From Desulfobacteraceae bacterium (lineage in GTDB: Bacteria; Desulfobacterota; Desulfobacteria; Desulfobacterales; SURF-7): 64,000 nt of DNA. This document shows, in pieces, positions 16,599-25,744 of this stretch. The DNA is taken from the NCBI GenBank assembly GCA_003599865.1, contig QZKS01000010.1, positions 45,970 through 109,969 of the forward strand, read 5' to 3'. Position numbers and translations under genes: made by a program. The notes under the pieces are model-generated. The model was not told where the DNA came from. It saw nothing but the letters and a program-made list of their open reading frames with translations, and searched no databases. Within the stretch, counting starts at the first letter, position 1. Every line of letters begins with the position of its first letter.

Positions 16599-17129
16599 TC
16601 ATATATCCTTGTGCAGTACAAAAACCGGCATCTCCCGGTTGATGGCTTTGCTGAAGACCGGATCAGAAAATACAAAGCCCAGTTTTTTCAGCACCGCCAT
16701 GCTGGCGGCATTTTCCGGATGGGTACAGGCATAGATTTCACGGATATCCGTTATACAGAAACATTCGGCCAGCATGGCCCGTGCTGCTTCGGTCGCATAT
16801 CCGCAGGACCATGAATCGCGACAGAACCGGTAACTCAGTTCGATTTTGCGTAAAAAACGGGATTCGTCAATACCGCACCAGCCGATATATTGATTGTTGT
16901 CCCGGCGATATACGGCCAGATTGCCCGTCTCTTGCTCATGCAGGCCGGCAATCCTGGCCTGATATTTTTCGCGTGCCACACTTTCGGTCCAGTGAAAAAC
17001 ACTCCCATCGCCGATATACTTCATCACTTCCGGATCAATGGTCATGGAATAGAATCTTGAAAAGTCAGAGATGGATTCCGGCTGGAGAATCAGACGGGAC
17101 GTTTTAAGAGGCGTTCTAAAAATCATCAT
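16599..17129 (-). CDS. GNAT family N-acetyltransferase (RimJ/RimL type)
   Basis: 176 residues. The N-terminus RTPLKTSRLILQPESISDFSR and the acetyl-CoA binding segment SYRFCRDSWSCGYATEAARA (motif A, R/Q-x-x-G-x-G/A, here with SCGYAT) mark the RimJ/RimL-like GNAT group. HPENAASMAVLKKLGF is the conserved motif B region with the N-x-x-S signature. Members acetylate ribosomal protein N-termini or small amines; the target here is unknown. The start overlaps the 3' end of the UbiB-type kinase gene by 14 bases, so the two are translationally coupled. Confidence 0.85.
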   Translation of the reverse strand: MMIFRTPLKTSRLILQPESISDFSRFYSMTIDPEVMKYIGDGSVFHWTESVAREKYQARIAGLHEQETGNLAVYRRDNNQYIGWCGIDESRFLRKIELSYRFCRDSWSCGYATEAARAMLAECFCITDIREIYACTHPENAASMAVLKKLGFVFSDPVFSKAINREMPVFVLHKDI

Positions 17130-18426
17130 CCAGACCCGCCATTTCCATCATCTCACGAAACAGCACATCCGACTGCATCATGATATCCCGATAGCTGTCA
17201 AAATACAGAAACTGCTTCAGAAGAAGCGTAAATTCACTGGGGAACCGTATTCCGTGCTTCTCTCCGATCCTTACCATCTGAAGCAGAAATTGGTCCGAAT
17301 CACCGCGTGGCGGTATCGGACTTTCCAAAGCCATGATATCATTGCCGGTAAACCGGTCGTAGAGATTTCGCAGATCCTCCTCCAGCTGAAACCTGTCAAC
17401 CTGCTCTCCGGTGAGACCGATCATGATCATGGATCCGGCCATTTTTCGAAAATCATTGCAAATCATGCCCTCGATCAGGGATTTCATTCCGGACCTTGTT
17501 TGATAGCTGATGCTGCCGACCACCCCGAAATCAATAAAACCGACCCTTCCGTCATGAAGAAGCATCAGGTTTCCGGCATGCAGGTCTGCATGGAAAACAG
17601 GACATTTTGTAATGCTTTCAAACCATGTTTCAAAGGCAGCGCCGATGGATTGGGCCGGATTGTCCGCATTTTCCAGCAGCCTCTTCCGGTCGGTCAGCGG
17701 GATTCCATACAGCCGTTCCATGGTCAGAACCTTTTTGGTAGAAACATCGGGATATACCCTGGGAGCGACGACTCCCCGCTTTCCGGTCTGTTCCAGAAAG
17801 TCCGTAAACAATCTGATATTTTCCGCCTCCTGGATAAAATCGCATTCCGCCAGAACCGACTTCCGGATTTCCGATAGTATCCCGGTGATGGATGCATGTT
17901 TCAGGGTGGGAACAATCCATTCAAAAAGCTGGGCTGCGGTTTGCAGAAAAACCAGATCCGTCACCAGAATCTCTTCCACTCCCGGCCTCTGGATTTTAAT
18001 CACCACATCTTCCCCGGTTTTCAGCCTGGCCGCATACACCTGGGCAATGGAGGCCGATGCCAGTGGCTCGGGATCGATCTCGGCAAAAAATTGCTTCAGC
18101 TTGCGGACTCCCAGCTCCTTTTTTAAAATTTTTTCCATAACCGGATACGGAACCGGTTCCGTGCTGTCAAGACATCGCTGAAACTCTTTCACATACGCTT
18201 CCGGAAACAGGGAAGGCGAACTGGCAATCACCTGGCCCAGCTTGATATAGGTCGCACCCATGCGCTCAAAAGTCCTGCGAATCAGTTGCGGTGTTCTGGG
18301 ACGATCGCCAAGAACCCAGCCGATACCTGTTTTTGCCAAAACCCCGGTTGCGTGTCGAAATCTTTTTGCACCTTTCCATCCATAGAAAACAGTCCTGGGG
18401 ATTTTATCATATGCATATTGAAGCAC
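17116..18426 (-). CDS. ABC1/UbiB (AarF) family atypical kinase/ATPase
   Basis: 436 residues starting at GTG with AAAGGA upstream. The signature motifs of the ABC1/UbiB group are present: KLGQVIASSPSLFPE (KxGQ), ASASIAQVYAARLKTGEDVV (Ala-rich nucleotide loop and invariant Lys), and FHADLHAGNLMLLHDGRVGF followed by IDFG. These proteins act in ubiquinone/menaquinone-type lipid metabolism as unorthodox ATPases. Unlike many UbiB proteins no C-terminal membrane anchor is obvious. The organism type suggests menaquinone rather than ubiquinone, so the name ubiB is not applied. Confidence 0.87.
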   Translation of the reverse strand: MLQYAYDKIPRTVFYGWKGAKRFRHATGVLAKTGIGWVLGDRPRTPQLIRRTFERMGATYIKLGQVIASSPSLFPEAYVKEFQRCLDSTEPVPYPVMEKILKKELGVRKLKQFFAEIDPEPLASASIAQVYAARLKTGEDVVIKIQRPGVEEILVTDLVFLQTAAQLFEWIVPTLKHASITGILSEIRKSVLAECDFIQEAENIRLFTDFLEQTGKRGVVAPRVYPDVSTKKVLTMERLYGIPLTDRKRLLENADNPAQSIGAAFETWFESITKCPVFHADLHAGNLMLLHDGRVGFIDFGVVGSISYQTRSGMKSLIEGMICNDFRKMAGSMIMIGLTGEQVDRFQLEEDLRNLYDRFTGNDIMALESPIPPRGDSDQFLLQMVRIGEKHGIRFPSEFTLLLKQFLYFDSYRDIMMQSDVLFREMMEMAGLDDDF

Positions 18427-18713
18427 AATCCTGATCCTTTTCCGGAAAAAGCCGATCTGAAATCTTTGTTTATAGAATGGTTTTTATATATTGATCAGAC
18501 AAGGATGCTGGTATATCAGATGGAAACTCAGGATTCAAGATCCCATTTCCGGATCAATGGAGGCGATTATGCCGCAAATTGGGAAAATAGACTTGCTTCA
18601 TTTCCAATCCAATAGTAAAAAGTGCGGATAAGGCCTGACGACCGATCGGAACAAGACATCCGGCAGAATAAAAAAACGTATTGATATATCAATCCATTTT
18701 TCAGGAGGAGAAT

Positions 18714-19340
18714 ATGACCCTGACCTCAAAAAGTTCCATCATGGTGACGATTCTGATCATGGCATTCCTGATCAGTTGCACAATTTACAAAACGCCCCGT
18801 GTCGAAGATGCATTATACAAGAATTTCGAGTATGAATTTGCATTCCGGGTTCCAACCGGCTGGGATATTCAGGAAAGTCTTCCCAAATCCCTTGGAGAGG
18901 GACTTGCCGGTCTTTTCACAAACGACTTTCGTGTCATGCTGATCCACCCGCAGAACAACGGCATGATCATCGTCCAGGCCGATACATCCGGCGAAGATAT
19001 CCTCTCTCTGGGATATAACAAAGACGCCTTCCGGGAAAGACTGACGGCAAGGATACAGGCAAAAGAACAGGAAATAGCCGCATCCGGACAGCTGGAAAAT
19101 TATACATATGAAATCGGTCCATTGACTGTCAAGCAGGGATACGGCCCCTCTTTTATCTACCAGGAATCCGCCAAGAATCGGAACGGCGAACAATATGTCC
19201 GGTCTGAATATTTAAATCAATGCCGGAAAAAATGTTCCTGTGATATTCAGGTTACCCTGGTTTCCAAAGAAACCGATTTTCAGAACAACTACCAGGTTTT
19301 TACCCAGGTTACCGATTCCTTGAGAAAAGTGTATCAATAA
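18714..19340 (+). CDS. Lipoprotein of unknown function
   Basis: 208 residues from ATG 18714 with a strong AGGAGGAG site; the frame extends upstream without one. The signal peptide ends in lipobox AFLISC. The mature protein begins with YEFAFRVPTGWDIQESLP, a pattern found in small periplasmic domains that follow FxVPxGW, and has a central helix (FRERLTARIQAKEQEIAAS). Two cysteine pairs (CRKKCSC) near the C-terminus may form disulfides. The function is unknown. A bidirectional hairpin terminator follows directly, shared with the convergent MFS gene. Confidence 0.7.
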   Translation: MTLTSKSSIMVTILIMAFLISCTIYKTPRVEDALYKNFEYEFAFRVPTGWDIQESLPKSLGEGLAGLFTNDFRVMLIHPQNNGMIIVQADTSGEDILSLGYNKDAFRERLTARIQAKEQEIAASGQLENYTYEIGPLTVKQGYGPSFIYQESAKNRNGEQYVRSEYLNQCRKKCSCDIQVTLVSKETDFQNNYQVFTQVTDSLRKVYQ

Positions 19341-19352
19341 AACATGTTAGAA

Positions 19353-19383
19353 GGCAACCACCGGTTCAACATCGGTGGTTGCC
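19353..19383. terminator. Bidirectional hairpin terminator
   Basis: GGCAACCACCG and CGGTGGTTGCC form a perfect 11-base-pair stem with a nine-base loop, followed by a T-rich tract on the plus strand. It sits between convergent genes. Confidence 0.85.
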
Positions 19384-19392
19384 TCGTTTATT

Positions 19393-20553
19393 TCATCTCT
19401 TCCACGACCGGAGCCCCCATGTCAGCAGAAGGAAACCGATAAAACTCATCCCCGATGAAACCAGACCGATTCCGTATATCCCTCCTGACGGCCATAAAAC
19501 ACCACCACACAAGGCACCGGCAACACGGCCCAGGCCGGCTGCCGCCAGCAGCGTGGACATCATGGTCGCCCTGTATTCCGGAAGGAGCTCCGTACAGAGA
19601 GCAAGGGTGGAAACAAAAGTAAACTCATTTGCAACAAAAACGACAAACAACCCTCCCAGTGCAAACGACAGCGATTCCGGGAAAAACGGCAGCATCGCAT
19701 AACAGGCGGATACCATCATGCTTCCCATCAGCACGGAACGTTTTAATCCGATCCGGTCGGCCAAAGTTGCGGTAAGGCCTTCGCCGCACAACTCCGCCGC
19801 ACCGATCACTCCGGTTCCGATCCCGATGGCGACCAGATTCAGTGCAAACGCGCTTTCCAGCCAGGCGCCATACACCATAAAAAGATTGTCATTGGCCGCA
19901 CTGATAAAAAAAGCAAATGCCACAGCGGAAAGCGCACTCCGGCTCTCTGCAAGCTTCTTCCAGGCGGACATCAGGCCGGGGGGCCTGCCGGCTTTGGGAA
20001 GATTGTTATCCCGGGGAATCAGAAAAAACAAGGCAATCAGGCTCAACAGGCCGACACCGCCGATTGTGAAAAAGGATATCCGCCATCCCAAATGCTGAAT
20101 GATCAGCCCCATGACCGGAATGCCGACCAATGTGCTTCCTGCCCAGCTGATTTCCAGGATGCCGATGACCAGTCCCCGCTGCCGGAATGGGACACGTTTT
20201 CCCACATATGCCTGCAAGGCAGGGTCAAAGATGGATTTTCCCAGACCGGCCAGCAAAAGGGAAACCATCACCACTCCGTAAATCGGTATCATCCCGGCAG
20301 CGAACATCCCGATAATGAGACAACCGAGCCCGATCATCATCATGATTTTGTATCCCAGCCGGTCTGCCAGAGGGCCGGTGAACAAAACCAGGACGCCTGC
20401 GGCCTGGTTCATGGCAATGATCGAGGAAATGGATGAGAGCGGTACACCCAACCCTCGGGCCATGGCCGGGGCAAACGGATAGATGAACCGACGGGCCGTA
20501 TTCAATGCCAGTCGGCCGAGAGATGCCGCACATATATTAATCGCTGTTTTCAT
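19393..20553 (-). CDS. MFS transporter
   Basis: 386 residues from ATG 20553 (a TTG nine bases upstream is possible). Twelve hydrophobic segments can be followed; the loop between helices 2 and 3 has GPLADRLGYKIMMMIG, the major facilitator signature. The C-terminal half carries GEGLTATLADRIGLKRSVL, the matching second-half motif. The overall pattern resembles drug/metabolite efflux-type MFS members. The substrate is unknown. It is monocistronic with the shared terminator downstream. Confidence 0.87.
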   Translation of the reverse strand: MKTAINICAASLGRLALNTARRFIYPFAPAMARGLGVPLSSISSIIAMNQAAGVLVLFTGPLADRLGYKIMMMIGLGCLIIGMFAAGMIPIYGVVMVSLLLAGLGKSIFDPALQAYVGKRVPFRQRGLVIGILEISWAGSTLVGIPVMGLIIQHLGWRISFFTIGGVGLLSLIALFFLIPRDNNLPKAGRPPGLMSAWKKLAESRSALSAVAFAFFISAANDNLFMVYGAWLESAFALNLVAIGIGTGVIGAAELCGEGLTATLADRIGLKRSVLMGSMMVSACYAMLPFFPESLSFALGGLFVVFVANEFTFVSTLALCTELLPEYRATMMSTLLAAAGLGRVAGALCGGVLWPSGGIYGIGLVSSGMSFIGFLLLTWGLRSWKR

Positions 20554-20621
20554 CTTCCACAATCCGTATACGCCAAAAATAAGCGTATCAGAATATGAAA
20601 CATTCCGCTGTTGAGCAGAAA

Positions 20622-21053
20622 CTATTCAATCTGATCAATATCATCCCGCTGTTCTTTTATTTTTTGAACCCATTCCTGATCATAGCCAAGATAGACTCCT
20701 GCCAGATTGTTGCATTCAAGAGCCTGGGGAGCATTTCCCTTCATCATCCAGCCTGCTGCCAGATAGTAGTAGTTACGGCCGTCTTTCGGGTCCAATGAAA
20801 TGGCTTGTTCAAGCAGATCAATAGCATCATCCGGTTTGTTGTTGTCCAGCATCGCGCGAGCACGAAGCAACAACTCGTTGGAAGCATTCGAACGGGCATC
20901 AATACCTGTGTCTTCCAGGATAACCGCAGGATGATCTTCAATATCTTCCCCCAGCTTGCTGGGAGGAATCGGCTGCCATATTGACGCACATCCCGCAACA
21001 AAAATGGTTGCAAGCACAAACAAAAAAGATGGAAATGGCTTTTTACGGTACAA
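20622..21053 (-). CDS. TPR-containing lipoprotein
   Basis: 143 residues; the start must be TTG at 21053, as no ATG occurs before the signal peptide. The signal peptide ends LATIFVAGC (lipobox). Residues 60-115 hold about one and a half tetratricopeptide repeats (LLLRARAMLDNNKPDDAIDL, ISLDPKDGRNYYYLAAGWMM). It overlaps the end of the penicillin-binding protein gene by 11 bases, so it is coupled to it and may be an outer-membrane or periplasmic partner of that synthase, analogous in position only to lipoprotein activators of PBPs. Confidence 0.75.
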   Translation of the reverse strand: MYRKKPFPSFLFVLATIFVAGCASIWQPIPPSKLGEDIEDHPAVILEDTGIDARSNASNELLLRARAMLDNNKPDDAIDLLEQAISLDPKDGRNYYYLAAGWMMKGNAPQALECNNLAGVYLGYDQEWVQKIKEQRDDIDQIE

Positions 21054-23343
21054 TGGATCTCAATCCTTTCATCAATTGATCCAGCATTCTGACTTTATGC
21101 ACGGAACAGTATTCCTCCGGAATATTTCCGGATAAAAAAAATTCTTCTTTCTCTTCCGGACAGACAAAGGGAATGGGAAGAAGTCCGGATTCCGGACAAA
21201 TTTTTCTTTTCACGACACCCTGCGGCATCGCAAACCATGAGCCGGAAAGCTGATGCGGAATCGAATTCATCAGTTCGGCCCAGATCGGCAATGCGGCCTG
21301 GGAGCCGGTGAAGTAAATCGGGTCACCATTATCAAAACCAACCCAGACCAGCGTGATAATATCCGGTGTATATCCGATAAACCAGGCATCCCGGAAATTG
21401 CTGGTCGTTCCTGTTTTTCCGGCAGCCGGAAAAGATATGCCATAAGAGCCAATCGCTTTCCCGGTCCCATCCACAACCGCACTCCTCAGCATGGAAGAGA
21501 TGATGAATGCCTTTTCCGGTGAAGTCGTCCGCTCGATCTCCATGTGTTTTCGATTCAACGCCGTTCCGGATGCGTCTGTTATATTCTTCAGAGAAAGCGG
21601 ATAAGGCTGGAAACCATCCGCAGCAAAAATGCAATATGCCCTTACCAGTTCCAGCGGAATCATTTCAAACGATCCTAAAGCAAGGGATGGATAAGGTTCA
21701 AGAGGAGTAGAGAAATGAAATGCCCGGGCCTGCCGGATAATCTGATCCAATCCGACCTTCATGGCAAGATCAACCGTTGCACGGTTGTGAGACTTTGAAA
21801 GAGCCGTTCGCATGGAGACGGATGTCTCCTCCGAAACCGGCTCAAAATTTTCAGGGATCCACTCTTCCCCTTTTTCTGTTGAATACACCTTGGATTCATT
21901 GGATAAAATCGAAGCGGGTGTAAATTGATCCAGGGCCGCCAGAAAGACAAACGGTTTAAATGCACTCCCTGCCTGCCTCCTTGCCTGGGATATCCGATTG
22001 AACTGGCTGATACTGTAATTCCGGCCACCTACCATAGCCAGGATATTTCCTGTTTTCGGCTGCATCACAATGACGGCACCCTGAAGCTTTTTCTCAGGAG
22101 AATCCCGATGCAGGGATGGTTTCCGGTTTTCAAGACGCTCAAGCCCCTTTGACAAAGCCGATTCCGCCGCTTTCTGTGCTTGTGTGTCCAGAGTTGTATA
22201 AATCGAAAGCCCTAAGCTGGATAAATCTTCTCTGGAGTACAGATCTTTCAGCTGCTGATACAAATAATCCGCAAAATAGGGTGCCCATCGCGGATGGGCG
22301 TTATAACCCGTTGTTTGAATCGGCTCCTTCAATAACATGTCCAGCTCATCCTGTCCGATCCAATGGTTTTTATGCATAGCCTGCAAAACCATATTCCTTC
22401 TCTTCAGGCAGGCTTCTTTATGGGTATAGGGTGAATATAAATTAGGACCCTTTATCAAGCCGGCAATCACTGCTGATTCTGCCGGGGTCAGCTCATCCGT
22501 CGGCTTCCCGAAATAAAAAAATGACGCTTCTCCGATTCCGTTGATCGATTCCGATCCTCTCTGACCCAGATAAATTTCATTAAAATAGATCTCCAGAATC
22601 TCCTGTTTTGAAAATTTAACCTCCAGAATCAGTGCGATCAAAGCCTCTTTCAGTTTTCTTGAAATTGTTTTCTGCGATGAAAGGAAGTAGTTTTTGGCAA
22701 GCTGCTGTGTAATCGTTGATGCCCCCTGTTTCATTTTCCCATGTCGGATGTTGATCCACATGGCCCGAAGGATACCCATGAAAGAAATTCCGTGATGTTG
22801 ATAGAACCGGTTATCCTCGATAGCCATAACCGCTTTAATCAAATGGTCGGGAACATGCTGAATGGAAACAAGCCTGCGCCTCTCCCGTTCCGGACCAAAA
22901 AACAGCATCAACTCCTCCGGTTCCAACTCAAACACAGGCAGTATGATCCGGCTGTCCACCTGTTCAATAGATTCTACCTGATTCTCCAGAAAACGAATTC
23001 GCAGAGGAAACCCCTCCCTTTTTCGATTCCGGAATGCCGCATCATATAGATAAATATCCAGAACGGAATCGGAAATTCTCATTTCCCCTTTGTATTTCGG
23101 AAAGCCTTCCACCTTGCGATAATGAAGCCGTCTGAGCTTTTCATAAAAATCCGGCAACTGTAGCCTCTGCCCCGGAAACAATAACATCGTGTCCGAGTAT
23201 ACCCTTGAGGGTATCTGCCATCTTGTCCCGGAAAAACGGGTTTCAACCATGTTTGACAGCATCCGGCCATAAAAAAACAGACCGATCAGAAAGCTTAACG
23301 GTATCAGCACCAGACAAAACAAAAATGTTTTTTTAAGAGACAT
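21043..23343 (-). CDS. Bifunctional peptidoglycan synthase, PBP1b-like (class A PBP)
   Basis: 766 residues. A single N-terminal membrane helix (about 6-26) is followed by a UB2H-like region (QLPDFYEKLRRLHYRKVEG), as in PBP1b. The GT51 glycosyltransferase has the catalytic Glu176 in AIEDNRFYQHHG and QGASTITQQLAKN. The transpeptidase has the active-site SxxK motif in RQAGSAFKPF (about residue 455), SHN in SKSHNRATVD and KTG in AGKTGTTSNFRDAWFIGYTP. It polymerises and cross-links peptidoglycan in the periplasm. The TPR lipoprotein gene overlaps its 3' end. Confidence 0.93.
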   Translation of the reverse strand: MSLKKTFLFCLVLIPLSFLIGLFFYGRMLSNMVETRFSGTRWQIPSRVYSDTMLLFPGQRLQLPDFYEKLRRLHYRKVEGFPKYKGEMRISDSVLDIYLYDAAFRNRKREGFPLRIRFLENQVESIEQVDSRIILPVFELEPEELMLFFGPERERRRLVSIQHVPDHLIKAVMAIEDNRFYQHHGISFMGILRAMWINIRHGKMKQGASTITQQLAKNYFLSSQKTISRKLKEALIALILEVKFSKQEILEIYFNEIYLGQRGSESINGIGEASFFYFGKPTDELTPAESAVIAGLIKGPNLYSPYTHKEACLKRRNMVLQAMHKNHWIGQDELDMLLKEPIQTTGYNAHPRWAPYFADYLYQQLKDLYSREDLSSLGLSIYTTLDTQAQKAAESALSKGLERLENRKPSLHRDSPEKKLQGAVIVMQPKTGNILAMVGGRNYSISQFNRISQARRQAGSAFKPFVFLAALDQFTPASILSNESKVYSTEKGEEWIPENFEPVSEETSVSMRTALSKSHNRATVDLAMKVGLDQIIRQARAFHFSTPLEPYPSLALGSFEMIPLELVRAYCIFAADGFQPYPLSLKNITDASGTALNRKHMEIERTTSPEKAFIISSMLRSAVVDGTGKAIGSYGISFPAAGKTGTTSNFRDAWFIGYTPDIITLVWVGFDNGDPIYFTGSQAALPIWAELMNSIPHQLSGSWFAMPQGVVKRKICPESGLLPIPFVCPEEKEEFFLSGNIPEEYCSVHKVRMLDQLMKGLRSIVP

Positions 23344-23651
23344 ACAAGTTGGATGCGTATTTTCATTCCATTACAAAAACGGTCAATCTTCAGATTCATG
23401 ATTTTATGGTGAAAAGATCATCAAAAGCATGAATGGGGTATTCATACAATTAATGACAGGAAGACTCAAGAAAGGATTGCAGAATCGATCTGTTTGACCG
23501 GTCCGGTCCGTCAGCCGAAAAACCAACAGAACCCGGCAACCGGCAAATTCAGGCAGCCATTATTACGGCCCATATGAGTTTGAGCACGCTTCTCTGATCG
23601 ATTCCTGAAAAACAGCTGATGTAAAAAAATATTGGCTGTACTTAAAAACCC

Positions 23652-23813
23652 TTATGAAACCAGTTTCATGGAAACTCCATTCCGTCTCCGAATGACAACC
23701 TTCTGACTGGCGATGACAGGACCGGATATTTTCGGTGTCTCATCTTCTTTTTCCGCTTCCTCAAAAAGGCTTTTCAACTTGGCTTCCAGCTGTTTGAATT
23801 TTTCAGGTTCCAT
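23652..23813 (-). CDS. Small unknown protein (53 aa)
   Basis: A 53-codon frame with ATG preceded by AAGGAG at six bases. The N-terminal half is a charged helix (FKQLEAKLKSLFEEAEKED) and the C-terminal half a basic strand (GPVIASQKVVIRRRNG). Codon composition and the ribosome-binding site support a real gene. I do not recognise a family; a small DNA/RNA- or protein-binding peptide is possible. It has no close neighbour on the same strand. Confidence 0.55.
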   Translation of the reverse strand: MEPEKFKQLEAKLKSLFEEAEKEDETPKISGPVIASQKVVIRRRNGVSMKLVS

Positions 23814-23846
23814 TTTAACTCCTTGCTTCATGTGGTAAAATCATAT

Positions 23847-23885
23847 CGCTTTTTGTTCACCGCTTTTTGTTCACCGCTTTTTGTT
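23847..23885. repeat. 14-base tandem repeat
   Basis: The unit CGCTTTTTGTTCAC occurs twice exactly and a third time as a partial copy ending TTCTG, directly upstream of the 53-codon gene. Confidence 0.85.
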
Positions 23886-24255
23886 CTGTTCTGTCATGAT
23901 ATGATGTCTGTTGTCTGTTTCCATTCATGTTCATCCGGATATGATATGGATGACACTTTTCAATGGTGCAGCGTGGTCATGGGTGATACACCAGCTGCAT
24001 TTTTTATGACCGGATGCAGTATTTAATATGAGCAATATGAATGCCGGCTGACAGCCGCCCTACAGATGATTGATAAAATAAATAATATCATATGGTTAAA
24101 TATTTTGAACCGCCTTGTTGATCATCATAACACTGTCTGATTTTGAAACAGATCAAAAGGGAAGAAAAAAATTGTTCCAAAATGGGACACTCAATCGAAA
24201 AAAAAGAACGGGAGATCAATCAGGAATGTCAACAGGAGATAAAAAATGAAACCCA

Positions 24256-25386
24256 TCACAAAGCAATTCTTTTAACAATTTCAATGATATCTTCTTTTGT
24301 CAGGCTTCTTCCAAGAGATGCACTCGTGTCTTTGATTTCATTCACAATTTCCGGAAGCCATTGAGTCCGGTATGAAATTTGGTTTTTTTCAAGATAATTC
24401 CTTACCAGGTGTTTCCCGCATAGAACATTCAGAAAATAAAGATCCCCCTGATCTTTACCATATGTTCTTGCACCATGGGTCCCGGCAATATGCGTCTGCA
24501 TGGATTCTCCAAAGAACGGAGTGTTATAGTCCAGAATACCGGCTCCGGTCTTTTTTCTGACCAACCTGTCGATATAGGAATAGTATTCCCGGAACAGTTC
24601 CGAATTGTCCGTATCCAGATTCAGTCTGTACCCCTGTTCTTTCAATGTTTTTCCGACCAGAAAAAGATCACCGATCCCATTCCTTTCTCCAATACCAAGG
24701 GCTGAAACCTCTACAAAAGAAGCACCGGCAACCGCTCCAAGAACCGTATTCGCGGTAGCCATTCCCATATCGTTATGGCAATGAACGCCGATTTTGGTCT
24801 GACTGCCATCAGTCATTGCCGCAATATCCCGTATCCGCTCATATATAAGATTCGGCGCCATGATTCCGGAAGTATCGGGAAGCGTGATCATATCGACATG
24901 CAAATCTCCGGACAAAAAACGGACACAGGTTTTAAGCACTTCCGGATCTGTTCGCCCGATATCCAGAATACTGACCGATATCCTTGCACTCCTGACCTTT
25001 GACCTGATATGATGAACGACCGTTTCCAGGGATTGCAGAAATAAATGTCCATCCCGGTTATCTGCGGACCTGTCTGTCATCACCGCATGAATCTGAATTT
25101 CGGTTGCATTGGTCATGATCATCTGGTCAACATCATGAATCAGCGCACGGCCGAGTCCTGCAATCCGGAGTCTGTAATTCCGGTTTTCGGCCAGACAAAT
25201 CATCCAACGCAGCATCTCTCTCTCGGATTCATGAGCGGAAGGATAGGCGACCTGGGAGATATCAACCCCAAGGGATTCCTGAAATCGGAGAATCTCCGTT
25301 CGTTCGATGCGTGTGAATACAACACCCCGGTATTGCATCCCCTCACGGATTGTATGATCACAAATAAGAATCTCAGGCTTTTTCAT
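24256..25386 (-). CDS. HMGL/homocitrate synthase-like carbon-carbon lyase or synthase
   Basis: 376 residues with AAAGGAG before the ATG. The DRE-TIM metallolyase fold is recognised by ICDHTIREGMQYRGV (variant of the DxTLRDGxQ metal/substrate motif, with Glu replacing Asp), GVHCHNDMGMATANTVLGA (metal ligands) and GIGERNGIGDL. This family includes isopropylmalate, homocitrate and Re-citrate synthases and HMG-CoA lyase. At 376 residues it lacks a C-terminal regulatory domain. The specific reaction is not determinable; a homocitrate- or citrate-synthase role is possible. It is divergent from the adjacent sigma-54 activator gene. Confidence 0.8.
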   Translation of the reverse strand: MKKPEILICDHTIREGMQYRGVVFTRIERTEILRFQESLGVDISQVAYPSAHESEREMLRWMICLAENRNYRLRIAGLGRALIHDVDQMIMTNATEIQIHAVMTDRSADNRDGHLFLQSLETVVHHIRSKVRSARISVSILDIGRTDPEVLKTCVRFLSGDLHVDMITLPDTSGIMAPNLIYERIRDIAAMTDGSQTKIGVHCHNDMGMATANTVLGAVAGASFVEVSALGIGERNGIGDLFLVGKTLKEQGYRLNLDTDNSELFREYYSYIDRLVRKKTGAGILDYNTPFFGESMQTHIAGTHGARTYGKDQGDLYFLNVLCGKHLVRNYLEKNQISYRTQWLPEIVNEIKDTSASLGRSLTKEDIIEIVKRIAL

Positions 25387-25438
25387 ATGGTGGTTCCATC
25401 TCCTTTGATTAAAAGGTCTGTATCGGCTGCTTAATATC

Positions 25439-25467
25439 TTTACAAAAGTTCTTTCGTATTATATAAT
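25439..25467 (+). promoter_or_regulatory. Sigma-70 promoter for the first sigma-54 activator
   Basis: TTTACA (25439-25444) and a perfect TATAAT (25462-25467) are 17 bases apart. The untranslated leader would be about 100 bases to GTG 25571 or 270 to ATG 25745. Confidence 0.65.
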
Positions 25468-25744
25468 TGCGTCCATTAATCGGTTATCCACCCACCGGCA
25501 TGTTACCTGTTTTCTTTTTTTCCTCTCTATCCGTTATGCTACAGATTATGATTACTGATGTTCATTCTGGGTGGAAAAACAGTTTGAAAGCAAAAACGGC
25601 AACATCATTGTTGAAAAACATAATAAATGGATTCTCGGAAAAGACTCAACCATTTTTTATTGTCGGCGTTTAAAAAACCGATCTGAACAATCGTACATCC
25701 ATTCAAAAAATCATCTTCTCCAGAACAACAGGGAACCCGATGCC

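Larger units (their letters stand above)
23344..24255. other. Long intergenic region with one small gene and a tandem repeat
   Basis: Apart from the 53-codon gene at 23652-23813 and the 14-base tandem repeat at 23847, I see no supported gene. A 17-base dyad TGTTCC-N5-GGGACA near 24176-24192 has no obvious promoter next to it. Confidence 0.5.

Noticed and set aside
24176..24192. TGTTCC-N5-GGGACA dyad as a further activator site
   Set aside because: No sigma-54 promoter or gene start lies downstream within a usual distance.
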